Below, piece by piece: positions 26,127-34,652 of a stretch of 64,000 nt of DNA. Source of the DNA: Burkholderiales bacterium PBB3 (GTDB taxonomy: Bacteria; Pseudomonadota; Gammaproteobacteria; Burkholderiales; Burkholderiaceae_C). The notes below the pieces were generated by a model. It was not told the DNA's origin and searched no databases. It worked only from the letters and a program-made list of their open reading frames with translations. The stretch covers positions 51,700-115,699 of the forward strand of contig NKIK01000009.1 of assembly GCA_002256115.1 (NCBI GenBank). Direction: 5' to 3'. The translations under genes were made by a program, and so were the position numbers. How positions within the stretch are numbered: position 1 is the first letter of the stretch; every line of letters starts with the position of its first letter.

Positions 26127-27068
26127 GTGCTCATCACGGGGGCCTCGGGGTTTGTTGGCCGTGCCTTGGTCAAAAATTTCGCTCAACGACCTGGTGTCTT
26201 TGTGCGTAGTGCTGTCAGGCGCAGCCATGATTCGTCGCCATTGATTAACCCCGTAATTGTTGGAAATCTAGGGCGCGAAACAGATTGGACTAGCGCAGTT
26301 GAAGGGGTAAATTGCGTAGTGCACACTGCGGCGCAGGTCAATCCAGGCACCCGGAGGAAAACCACGCCACATAGTGAATATCACCGTGTGAATGTTGAAG
26401 GAACGATAAAACTCGCGGAACAAGCGGCAGCCGCTGGTGTGCGGCGGTTTATTTTTATTAGTACCGCAAAAGTATTGGGGGAGCGGTCTGCAACCAGGCA
26501 GCCACTGTCTGAAGTCGCTCCGTATGCCCCTTGCGATGGATATGCTAGTTCAAAGATGGAAGCCGAGCTAGCGCTTCTTGCCTTGGCTAAGCATACTAGT
26601 ATGGAGGTCGTTATTGTTCGGCCTCCGATGGTCTATGGCCTAAATGCTGCGGGCAACTTCAGTGCGTTAACCAAGCTACTTGACAGAGGTATTCCGCTTC
26701 CCATCGCAGGGATAAAAAATCTACGTAGTTTTTTGTCAATTGACAATCTCGTTGATTTTATTTGGAAGTGCACTTGGCATCCTGCGGCTGCAAATCAAAT
26801 CTTTCATGTTTGTGATGGTAAAGATCTAGCTACTCCAGACCTCGTCCGTGCCATTGAAAGAAGTCTTAAGCGCCCGGTTTACCTTTTTCACTGTCCAGAG
26901 CCGGTGTTGAGATGGGGCTTTAAATTGCTGGGCCGAATGGACATCCATCAGCGTCTGTACGATAGCTTTCAGTTGGATGCGGTGAAAGCAAAGAATGCCA
27001 TGCAATGGAGCCCGGTAGTTAGTCTTGAGGAGGCCCTGCTGCAAGTTACGCAGGAGCATAAAAATTGA
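26127..27068 (+). CDS. NAD-dependent epimerase/reductase of the WbpV type
   Basis: An extended short-chain dehydrogenase, 313 residues from the GTG at 26127. Motifs are LITGASGFVGRAL (NAD loop), VVHTAAQVNPG, FISTAKVLGE, DGYASSKMEAELAL (Tyr-x3-Lys) and IVRPPMVYG. It lies directly before the phosphoglycosyl transferase with a 4-base overlap. That arrangement matches loci where a 4-ketosugar reductase makes D-FucNAc or D-QuiNAc for the first step. Start choice is uncertain: TTG 26079 is in frame and none of the candidates has a good ribosome site. Confidence 0.8.
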   Translation: MLITGASGFVGRALVKNFAQRPGVFVRSAVRRSHDSSPLINPVIVGNLGRETDWTSAVEGVNCVVHTAAQVNPGTRRKTTPHSEYHRVNVEGTIKLAEQAAAAGVRRFIFISTAKVLGERSATRQPLSEVAPYAPCDGYASSKMEAELALLALAKHTSMEVVIVRPPMVYGLNAAGNFSALTKLLDRGIPLPIAGIKNLRSFLSIDNLVDFIWKCTWHPAAANQIFHVCDGKDLATPDLVRAIERSLKRPVYLFHCPEPVLRWGFKLLGRMDIHQRLYDSFQLDAVKAKNAMQWSPVVSLEEALLQVTQEHKN

Positions 27069-27625
27069 AACGAACCTTAGATATTGTTTTTGTGTGCATA
27101 TTGCTGATTCCCTCATCGTTGTTTTTGGCGGTAGCCGCACTGGCCGTAAAAATCAGCTCCCGCGGTCCCGTTCTCTATTGGTCGAGTCGTGTGGGGCGCC
27201 AAAATATGCTTTTTTCGATGCCCAAATTTCGAACGATGCATATTGGTACTCCTGCCGTTGCGACGCATCTATTGCGTGATCCGGAGCGACATCTGACCCC
27301 TATTGGCAGTTTTCTGAGGAAATCGAGCCTAGACGAATTGCCGCAGCTGTGGTGCATATTGGTAGGCGATATGAGCTTTGTGGGCCCCCGGCCGGCTCTA
27401 TTCAATCAAGTGGATTTAATTGCGCTTAGAACGGCTGCTGGCGTGCATGCTTTGGTACCGGGATTGACGGGTTGGGCGCAAATTAATGGACGTGATGAAC
27501 TGCCAATTCCAAAGAAAGTAGAGTTGGATGTAGAGTATCTGCAGCGTAAATCTGTGAGCTTCGACATTAAAATTCTTTTATTGACTTTTCTAAAAGTGAT
27601 TCGCAGCGATAATGTTGCTCACTAA
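27065..27625 (+). CDS. Initiating phosphoglycosyl transferase (PglC-like, monotopic)
   Basis: A 186-residue bacterial sugar transferase. One N-terminal re-entrant hydrophobic segment (VFVCILLIPSSLFLAVAALA) is followed by SRGPVLYWSSRVGR, the catalytic SLDELPQLWCILVGDMSFVG-type motif (Asp-Glu dyad) and GPRPAL. It transfers a sugar-1-phosphate, probably a 6-deoxy-HexNAc, to undecaprenyl phosphate and so starts the glycan. It has the short PglC size and lacks the multi-helix domain of WbaP. The TTG start overlaps the preceding stop (TTGA). Confidence 0.88.
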   Translation: MKRTLDIVFVCILLIPSSLFLAVAALAVKISSRGPVLYWSSRVGRQNMLFSMPKFRTMHIGTPAVATHLLRDPERHLTPIGSFLRKSSLDELPQLWCILVGDMSFVGPRPALFNQVDLIALRTAAGVHALVPGLTGWAQINGRDELPIPKKVELDVEYLQRKSVSFDIKILLLTFLKVIRSDNVAH

Positions 27626-27632
27626 ATAATAT

Positions 27633-27648
27633 TCCGAACCGGTTCGGA
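27633..27648. promoter_or_regulatory. 16-bp perfect palindrome before the H-NS gene
   Basis: The bases TCCGAACCGGTTCGGA form a perfect inverted repeat 8 bases after the sugar transferase stop and 40 bases before the H-NS start. No T-run follows, so it is a weak terminator candidate. It could be an operator for the H-NS gene or an RNA hairpin. Confidence 0.4.
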
Positions 27649-27687
27649 TGTCGGTAGCCCCAGTGTATTCATTCAACTCGTTTATGT

Positions 27688-28059
27688 ATGAGCAATCTAA
27701 TTGATATTCAAACCCAAATTCAAAAGCTTCAGCAACAAGCCTCGGAAATCAAAGCCCGAGAATTTGATGCGACGGTAAAGGATATTGTGAGCAAAATGCA
27801 GGCCTTTGGGATAAGCGTCAAGGATTTGCAGAGTGCAACAACTGGGCGCAAGGGGCGCGGGCGGCCCGCAGGCAAAGCTGCTGGTGCGCTAAAGCAGAAG
27901 CCTCCCGCAGCCAAAAGCAAGAAATCCGGCGCTACGGTGGCGGCTAAATTCAAAGGCCCTAACGGTGAGACATGGACTGGGCGTGGTTTGACGCCTCGGT
28001 GGTTGTCTGCGTTGGTGGCCCAAGGGCGATCCAAAGAAGAGTTTGTTATCTCGGTCTGA
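27688..28059 (+). CDS. H-NS family nucleoid-associated protein
   Basis: A 123-residue H-NS/MvaT-like DNA-binding protein. Residues 1-45 are a coiled-coil oligomerisation region (IQTQIQKLQQQASEIK). A basic linker GRKGRGRPAGK resembling an AT-hook is at residues 54-64, and the C-terminal H-NS domain contains KGPNGETWTGRGLTPRWL and ends with GRSKEEFVI. Such proteins silence AT-rich acquired DNA. Its position between the sugar transferase and the WbpM-type gene suggests it may control this locus. No strong ribosome site precedes ATG 27688. Confidence 0.88.
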   Translation: MSNLIDIQTQIQKLQQQASEIKAREFDATVKDIVSKMQAFGISVKDLQSATTGRKGRGRPAGKAAGALKQKPPAAKSKKSGATVAAKFKGPNGETWTGRGLTPRWLSALVAQGRSKEEFVISV

Positions 28060-28078
28060 TTCCGGGACGGCACCTGCA

Positions 28079-29950
28079 ATGCAGCGCTCGGTGTTGGCAT
28101 TGCCGCGTTCGGCCAAACGGCTGGTCGTTGTTGCGCTGGATGTGTTGTTGGCCTTGTTCGCAACGTGGCTCGCACTTTCTTTGAGGCTTGACACGCCCAA
28201 TTGGCCTGAGGAACAGCAATGGCGGGTGTATGTGCTTGCCTCGCTGCTGTTTATTCCGGTTTTTGTAAAGTTTGGCCTGTACCGCGCCATCTTTCGGTAC
28301 ACAGGGCAAGCCGCTTTGGTGGCCACGGCCAAGGCGGTTACGGTATACGGTAGCCTGCTGCTGTTGACCCTGCTGTGGCTGCAATGGAGCGGTGTTCCGC
28401 GCAGCTTGGGCATATTGCAGCCGCTCATTTTTTTCCTGTTGGTTGGCGCCAGCCGTGCGGTTGCCCGCTTTTGGCTTGCAAGCCTGGCCAGCCCTACAGA
28501 CGCTACCCAGCGTAAATTTCTCATTTTCGGTGCGGGCACTGCCGGGGCCCAAACTGCCTCTGCCATGGGGGTGTCGGGCGCGTTTGCTCTGCTGGGTTTT
28601 GTGGACGACGATCCAGCCAAGGTCGGGCGGAGCGTGAATGGGGTTCCCATCTACGCCCCGCAAAGCATTCCCGATTTGATCGCCCGGAGGGGTGTCACCG
28701 ACTTGCTGTTGGCTTTGCCCACTGCGTCGCGCTCAAGGCGTAAAGACATCATTGAGAGCCTGCACAGTCTCCCCGTACACATCAGTACGCTGCCCGACTG
28801 GGCCGACCTGGCCAGTGGCAAAGTGACAGTGCAGGATTTCAAAGAACTGGATATTGAAGACCTGCTGGGCCGCGACCCCGTGCCCCCCAATCGGGACTTA
28901 TTGGCGCGCAACTTGTTCGGCAAGGTGGTGCTCGTTACGGGGGGGGGCGGCAGTATCGGTAGTGAGCTGTGCCGCCAGATTGCGATAGAGCAACCCAGCC
29001 ATTTGCTATTGCTCGACCACAATGAGTATGGCCTTTACGCCATTCACCAAGAGCTGCAACGCCTCTGCGAAGAACGCGGCCTGCGCACGCACTTAGAGCC
29101 CTTGCTGGGCAGCGTGGGTCAAACCGAGCGTTTGCGCTTCATTTGCCGTACCTGGATGCCGCACACCGTCTACCACGCGGCGGCCTACAAGCACGTACCG
29201 CTGGTGGAATCCAATCCGGTGCAGGGCATTGAGAATAATGTTTTCGGGACCCTGCATATGGCCCGCGTGGCCATGGAGTTTGGCGTCAAGAGCTTTGTAT
29301 TGGTGTCCACCGACAAAGCCGTCCGCCCCACCAATGTGATGGGTGCCAGCAAGCGGATGGCCGAGTTGGTCCTGCAGGCGTTGGCGGCACAACAAACGGC
29401 CACCTGTTTCACCATGGTTCGCTTTGGCAATGTGCTCGGCTCCAGTGGCAGTGTGGTGCCCCTGTTTCGCCAGCAATTGGCCCAGGGGGGGCCGTTGACG
29501 GTGACCCACCCCGAAGTGACCCGCTATTTCATGACCATTCCTGAGGCTGCACAGTTGGTGCTCCAGGCCGGGGCCATGGCCCGGTCGGGTGAGGTTTTTG
29601 TGTTGGACATGGGCGAGCCGGTCAAGATCATGGATCTTGCCAGGCGCATGGTGGAGCTGTCGGGGTTGCGCGTGCGGGACGCCGATTGCCTGGATGGCGA
29701 CATCGGGATTGCAGTGACAGGGCTGCGCCCCGGTGAGAAGCTCTACGAGGAACTGCTGATTGGCGGCAACCCCAGCGCCACCAGCCATCCGCGGATTCTG
29801 ATGGCGCACGAAGCTGCGCTCGACTGGCCCACGCTTCAGCAGCACCTGGCGCAGTTGCAGTTGGCGGTTGATAGCTGTGATGTGGCGGCCATCAAATCGG
29901 TACTGCAGGTCTGCGTTCAGGGCTACACCGCAAACCTGAAGAGCGACTGA
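28079..29950 (+). CDS. Membrane nucleotide-sugar 4,6-dehydratase, WbpM/PglF type
   Basis: A 623-residue protein with four N-terminal membrane helices (residues about 15-130), a short Rossmann segment (FLIFGAGTAGAQTASA) and a large dehydratase domain from about residue 285. Motifs are VLVTGGGGSIGSELCRQ, YHAAAYKHVPLVE, and STDKAVRPTNVMGASKRMAE, where Met replaces the usual Tyr as in WbpM. WbpM-type enzymes turn UDP-GlcNAc into UDP-4-keto-6-deoxy-GlcNAc. With the reductase at 26127 and the PglC-like enzyme this gives a complete route to a lipid-linked D-FucNAc or D-QuiNAc. The ATG 28079 start leaves a 19-base gap after the H-NS gene. Confidence 0.9.
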   Translation: MQRSVLALPRSAKRLVVVALDVLLALFATWLALSLRLDTPNWPEEQQWRVYVLASLLFIPVFVKFGLYRAIFRYTGQAALVATAKAVTVYGSLLLLTLLWLQWSGVPRSLGILQPLIFFLLVGASRAVARFWLASLASPTDATQRKFLIFGAGTAGAQTASAMGVSGAFALLGFVDDDPAKVGRSVNGVPIYAPQSIPDLIARRGVTDLLLALPTASRSRRKDIIESLHSLPVHISTLPDWADLASGKVTVQDFKELDIEDLLGRDPVPPNRDLLARNLFGKVVLVTGGGGSIGSELCRQIAIEQPSHLLLLDHNEYGLYAIHQELQRLCEERGLRTHLEPLLGSVGQTERLRFICRTWMPHTVYHAAAYKHVPLVESNPVQGIENNVFGTLHMARVAMEFGVKSFVLVSTDKAVRPTNVMGASKRMAELVLQALAAQQTATCFTMVRFGNVLGSSGSVVPLFRQQLAQGGPLTVTHPEVTRYFMTIPEAAQLVLQAGAMARSGEVFVLDMGEPVKIMDLARRMVELSGLRVRDADCLDGDIGIAVTGLRPGEKLYEELLIGGNPSATSHPRILMAHEAALDWPTLQQHLAQLQLAVDSCDVAAIKSVLQVCVQGYTANLKSD

Positions 29951-29968
29951 CAAGACCTGTATTCTTGA

Positions 29969-30886
<918 letters not shown>

Positions 30887-30925
30887 TTTGCTATATTTTT
30901 GGTAGCTGCTCCCGCACTATACACG
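30887..30925 (-). repeat. Dispersed repeat copy A
   Basis: Read on the minus strand, this contains ATAGTGCGGGAGCAGCTA, followed after about 8 bases by TATAGCA. It lies between argB and the response regulator and almost touches the argB stop. See the repeat finding for the six-copy comparison. Confidence 0.75.
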
Positions 30926-30945
30926 GCCTCAGGAGGCAATTTGGC

Positions 30946-31650
30946 ATGAGATTGTTGCTGGTAGAAGACGATGTGATGGTGGCCAGCGGCATCAAGCTGG
31001 GTCTGACCGATGCGGGCTACGCAGTCGATTGGGTGGGCAGCGCAGAGCGCGCGCTGGAGGTTACCCAGTCCGAGGCCTTTGATATTGCCGTCATAGACAT
31101 TGGCCTGCCGCAGATGGATGGCTTGGCCCTGACCCAGGCCTTGCGCAAGCATGGCCATGCCATGCCCGTGCTGATACTCACGGCGCGCGATGCGCTGCAA
31201 GACCGTGTGCAGGGGCTGGACCGCGGGGCGGATGACTACATGGTGAAGCCCTTTGAGCTGCCCGAGCTGCTCGCGCGCTTGCGCGCCCTGCTGCGTCGCT
31301 CGCAGGCTGCTACTTCGGCCGTGCTCAGTTTTGGTCCGCTGGAACTGGATACGGCACAACGGCGGGCGTGTATTCGCACTGCCGGCTCTGACGCTGCAGG
31401 CATCCCGCTGGAGCTGGGGCCTAGGGAGTGGACGGTGATGGAGTATTTGTTGTTGCAGGCCCCCAAGCCGGCCAACAAGGAAAAGCTGTTGCAGGCCCTC
31501 ACCGGGTGGGACAAGGAAATTACGCCCAACGCGGTAGAGGTCTATATCTCGCGCCTGCGCAGCAAGCTGGAACCCCATGGCCTCATGGTGCGTTCCATTC
31601 GCGGCTTTGGCTACCGCTTGGAGCTGATGCCCGGCGCACCAGCGCCCTGA
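30946..31650 (+). CDS. OmpR-family response regulator (QseB/TctD/PmrA type)
   Basis: A 234-residue two-component regulator. The receiver domain (1-115) has the acidic pair in LLVEDD, the phosphorylated Asp51 in AVIDIGLP, and the Lys of VKPFE. A winged-helix DNA-binding domain follows (LELGPREWTVMEYLL, AVEVYISRLRSKL, IRGFGYRL). GAGG lies about 11 bases before ATG 30946. The partner kinase starts 2 bases after its stop. The signal cannot be deduced; related systems respond to tricarboxylates, metals or quorum signals. Confidence 0.92.
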   Translation: MRLLLVEDDVMVASGIKLGLTDAGYAVDWVGSAERALEVTQSEAFDIAVIDIGLPQMDGLALTQALRKHGHAMPVLILTARDALQDRVQGLDRGADDYMVKPFELPELLARLRALLRRSQAATSAVLSFGPLELDTAQRRACIRTAGSDAAGIPLELGPREWTVMEYLLLQAPKPANKEKLLQALTGWDKEITPNAVEVYISRLRSKLEPHGLMVRSIRGFGYRLELMPGAPAP

Positions 31651-31652
31651 GT

Positions 31653-33092
31653 ATGGAAGTCGGCAGGCCGTATCTCTCGCCCATCGCCATGGCGACCGGC
31701 CTGAAGCGCCGCTTGCTATTGCTCTTGTTTGCTCCCCTTTTTCTGGTGGCGGGCATTAATACCTGGTTTGACCTGCGGTCCGCTGAAAACGCCACTCTGC
31801 AACAAGACCGCTTGCTGGGTGCGCTGGTACCGCTGTTGGCGGATTCGGTCATCGCTGGCGGCGATTCAGCGCTGCGTCCCCCCATCGTGTTGATGGCACC
31901 CGCTGTGGATGATTTTCTGAATGCGCGTGCACCCAAGTCTGGCTACGCGCTGCTGGACAGCGAAGGCCTGGTTTTAGTGGGCAGCCCCTGGCTGGCCGCA
32001 ACGCTGCCCCCCACCCGCGAGCCCGAGTTTGGCAGTGGCGAGTACGACGGCACAACCTTTCGTATCGTCAGCCAGCGCGTCAAGACCTCGGCCGGTGAGC
32101 TGACGGTGCGCTTGGCCGATGGCTCTGACCAGCGCCAGCAGTGGCAGCATTCGGTCTGGGTCAAGGCCGTCTTGCCCAATCTGTTGGTGCTGTTAGCTGC
32201 CGTGTTTGCGATTAACTGGGCGGTGGGGCATGCGCTACGGCCCTTGCTGGATTTGAAAGAAGCCGTGGAGCGGCGTTCGCCCCATGACCTGTCGGCACTG
32301 GACACCAGCAGTTCGCCCGACGAGGTGCTGCCCCTGGTGCAATCGCTCAACCGCTTGTTTGGGCTGGTCAATGCGCAGGCCGAAAACCAGCGGCGTTTTG
32401 TGGCCGACGCGGCCCACCAATTGCGCACCCCGCTGGCTGCGCTGCAGGCCCAGGTCGAGGCTTGGGCCCAAAATGTGGCTGCAGCGCCCATGGATAGTGC
32501 GGGAGCAGCTATAAAAATAAGAGCAGAACAAATATTCCAACTGCGCCACGCCGCGCGCCGCACCTCGCAGTTGGCCAACCAATTGCTGGCGCTGTCCCGG
32601 GTGGATGCACGCAGCCAGCAGTCAGAACCCTGGCAGCGGGTGGATTTGAAACACCTGTGTGAAGTGCTGATGGAGAACTACCTGGACACCGCCACCGCCC
32701 GCCATATCGACCTGGGCCTGGACGCCTTGCCCGCCCACGCCGATGGTCTGGAGTGGCTGCTGCGTGAGTTACTGACCAACTTGCTGGACAACGCGCTTAA
32801 ATACACCCCGGCTGGGGGGCATGTGACCCTGCGTTGCGGGCTGCGGTCAGCGCCCGGCCAGGCTGCAGGGCTGCCATTTTTAGAGGTTGAAGACGATGGC
32901 CCCGGGCTGGATCTGCTGCAGCGGTCGCGCGTTTTGGAGCGGTTTTATCGCGTCCCCGGCAGTGCGGGGGAGGGCAATGGCTTGGGCCTGGCGATTGCAG
33001 ACGAAATTGCGCGCGTCCACCACACGCAATTGCAACTCCAGGCTGGTGCGGCGGGGCGGGGCTTGTCGGTTTCGCTCACTCTTCAAGCCTGA
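31653..33092 (+). CDS. Sensor histidine kinase (QseC/TctE type) with a repeat-derived insertion
   Basis: A 479-residue kinase partner of the preceding regulator. A transmembrane helix is at about residues 22-42, a periplasmic sensor (TctE-N-like) follows, a second helix is near residues 170-190, then HAMP-like sequence. The H-box is FVADAAHQLRTPLAAL (His about 256). The ATPase has NLLDNALKYTP (N-box), VEDDGPGLD and GNGLGLAIADEI. A dispersed repeat copy (32488-32525) encodes MDSAGAAIKIRAE between the two helices of the dimerisation domain, an unusual position. ATG 31653 is used; ATG 31689 is also possible. Confidence 0.9.
   Translation: MEVGRPYLSPIAMATGLKRRLLLLLFAPLFLVAGINTWFDLRSAENATLQQDRLLGALVPLLADSVIAGGDSALRPPIVLMAPAVDDFLNARAPKSGYALLDSEGLVLVGSPWLAATLPPTREPEFGSGEYDGTTFRIVSQRVKTSAGELTVRLADGSDQRQQWQHSVWVKAVLPNLLVLLAAVFAINWAVGHALRPLLDLKEAVERRSPHDLSALDTSSSPDEVLPLVQSLNRLFGLVNAQAENQRRFVADAAHQLRTPLAALQAQVEAWAQNVAAAPMDSAGAAIKIRAEQIFQLRHAARRTSQLANQLLALSRVDARSQQSEPWQRVDLKHLCEVLMENYLDTATARHIDLGLDALPAHADGLEWLLRELLTNLLDNALKYTPAGGHVTLRCGLRSAPGQAAGLPFLEVEDDGPGLDLLQRSRVLERFYRVPGSAGEGNGLGLAIADEIARVHHTQLQLQAGAAGRGLSVSLTLQA
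32488..32525 (+). repeat. Dispersed repeat copy B, inside the histidine kinase gene
   Basis: Contains CATGGATAGTGCGGGAGCAG and then ATAAAAATAAGAGCA. It is in frame with the kinase and keeps the frame open. Confidence 0.8.
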
Positions 33093-33168
33093 CCCCGTTT
33101 GTGGTCTGGTTGGGTCGATTGGCCCCGTATCCCTGTGCGAGAATGAATAAACCCTCAGCCGGATCACC

Positions 33169-33828
33169 ATGCCAGACGCCACCGACGCCCCTGAAATTTC
33201 ATCCGAACCAGCTTCTGACGATGCCACAGGGAGTGGGTCTATAACGCGCAAGCGACCCAAACCGGGCGAGCGCAAAGTGCAAATCTTGCAGGCGCTGGCC
33301 AGCATGCTGGAGCAACCCGGCGGCGAGCGCATCACCACATCCGCATTGGCTGCGCGCCTGGGCGTCAGCGAAGCGGCGCTCTACCGCCATTTCGCCAGCA
33401 AGGCGCAGATGTTTGAAGGCCTGATCGAATTCATTGAACACAGCGTTTTCACCCTCATCAACCAGATCTCTGGGCGCGAAGTGGCCCCTGATGCGCTGAC
33501 CGGCCCCGACGGCGCACGCCAGGCGGCCAAGATTCTGGCCATGCTGATGCAGTTTGCCGAGAAAAACCCCGGCATGGCGCGTGTCATGGTCGGGGACGCG
33601 CTGGTCTTTGAAAACGAGCGCTTGCAGCAACGCATGAACTTGTTTTTTGACAAAACCGAGGCCGCACTCAAGCAAGCCCTGCGCGGCACCCCAGGATTGG
33701 ATGCCCAGGTGGTGGCTGCGGTGGCCATTGCATTTGCCATGGGGCGGTTGCAGCGCTTTGTGCGCTCCGGCTTTAAGCGCCTGCCCACTGAGCAATTGGA
33801 CGCCAGCTTGGCACGCATCCTCGGGTAA
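33169..33828 (+). CDS. slmA: Nucleoid occlusion factor SlmA (TetR family)
   Basis: A 219-residue TetR-type protein matching SlmA, which binds chromosomal sites and blocks FtsZ assembly over the nucleoid. It has the basic KRPKPGERKVQILQALASML, the helix-turn-helix ITTSALAARLGVSEAALYRHF, IEFIEHSVFTLINQI and ARVMVGDALVFENERLQ. The N-terminal 30 residues are acidic and Ser/Thr-rich, longer than in E. coli. Its position next to argB-like core genes is usual in Burkholderiales. Confidence 0.92.
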   Translation: MPDATDAPEISSEPASDDATGSGSITRKRPKPGERKVQILQALASMLEQPGGERITTSALAARLGVSEAALYRHFASKAQMFEGLIEFIEHSVFTLINQISGREVAPDALTGPDGARQAAKILAMLMQFAEKNPGMARVMVGDALVFENERLQQRMNLFFDKTEAALKQALRGTPGLDAQVVAAVAIAFAMGRLQRFVRSGFKRLPTEQLDASLARILG

Positions 33829-33896
33829 ACCCGAGCCTTGGTTAGTTATTTCCCTCTAGATCGTGAGGGGCTTGGCAGAGCTGCACGGAAATACTG

Positions 33897-33922
33897 CAAA
33901 ATAGCACGATCGTTCTATTTTG
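33897..33922. promoter_or_regulatory. 26-bp palindromic operator candidate for the TetR regulator
   Basis: The two 13-bp halves are inverted copies of CAAAATAGCACGA with a single mismatch. It lies 17 bases before the TetR start at 33939, where a promoter and autoregulatory operator would be. The AT-rich arms around ACGATCGT are typical of operators for TetR proteins that control fatty-acid genes. Confidence 0.75.
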
Positions 33923-33938
33923 TGGTTTCGCCGTCATC

Positions 33939-34646
33939 ATGTCTCTCGTCAGTCCATCTGCCAAACCCGTGCGCAAAATGCCTGCTGTGGCCGTGCGCGC
34001 GGGTTCAGGCTTGCCATTGCAGGTTGGCCGGGCACTGCAAAAGGGCCAGCAAACCAAGCTCGCTATCGTCGAAGCGGCCTTGGGCCTGTCCACACAGATC
34101 GGCCTGGAGGGCCTGAGCATCGGCGTGCTGGCCGAAGTCACCCACATGAGCAAATCGGGTGTGTTCGCCCACTTTGGCTCGCGGGAAGAACTCCAGATTT
34201 CCGTTATCCGCGAATACTTTCACCGCTTTGAGCAAGAGGTTTTCTACCCTGCTCTGGGCGTGCCGCGTGGTCTGCCCCGCGTGCAGGCGCTGTTTGCCAA
34301 CTGGATGAAACGCGTAGCCGTCGAGATTCAGTCGGGCTGCATCTTCATCAGCGGCGCAGTCGAGTTTGATGACCGTCCTGGCCCGGTGCGTGACGCATTG
34401 GCCAACTCGGTGCAGACCTGGCTGACCGCCTTGTTCCGTGCCGTGGTGCTGGCCAAAGAAACCGGCCACTTGCGCGCCGATGCCGATGAGCAGCAAATGG
34501 CCTTTGAGATTCACGGCTTGATTTTGGCTTTGCACTACGAAGCCCGATTCCTCAAAAACCCCGGCTCGATTGAACGTGCCAACCAGGGTTTTGAAAACAT
34601 TCTCGCGCGCTATGCCGCGCCTTCTTTTACCGTAACCAAGGAGTAA
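33939..34646 (+). CDS. TetR/AcrR-family regulator of the fatty-acid operon
   Basis: A 235-residue repressor. The helix-turn-helix is at residues 37-80 (AIVEAALGLSTQIGLEGLSIG, SKSGVFAHFGSREEL). The ligand domain carries the TetR_C-type segment RVQALFANWMKR and SGCIFISGAVEFDDRPGPV. It is followed 6 bases later by the acyl-CoA dehydrogenase gene and preceded by a strong palindrome, so it probably represses its own operon and is relieved by an acyl-CoA. That role is inferred from context. Confidence 0.87.
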   Translation: MSLVSPSAKPVRKMPAVAVRAGSGLPLQVGRALQKGQQTKLAIVEAALGLSTQIGLEGLSIGVLAEVTHMSKSGVFAHFGSREELQISVIREYFHRFEQEVFYPALGVPRGLPRVQALFANWMKRVAVEIQSGCIFISGAVEFDDRPGPVRDALANSVQTWLTALFRAVVLAKETGHLRADADEQQMAFEIHGLILALHYEARFLKNPGSIERANQGFENILARYAAPSFTVTKE

Positions 34647-34652
34647 TCCACC

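Noticed and set aside
27633..27648. Palindrome as a terminator of the glycan operon
   Set aside because: The stem is GC-containing but no T-run follows on either side, so it is listed as a possible operator instead.
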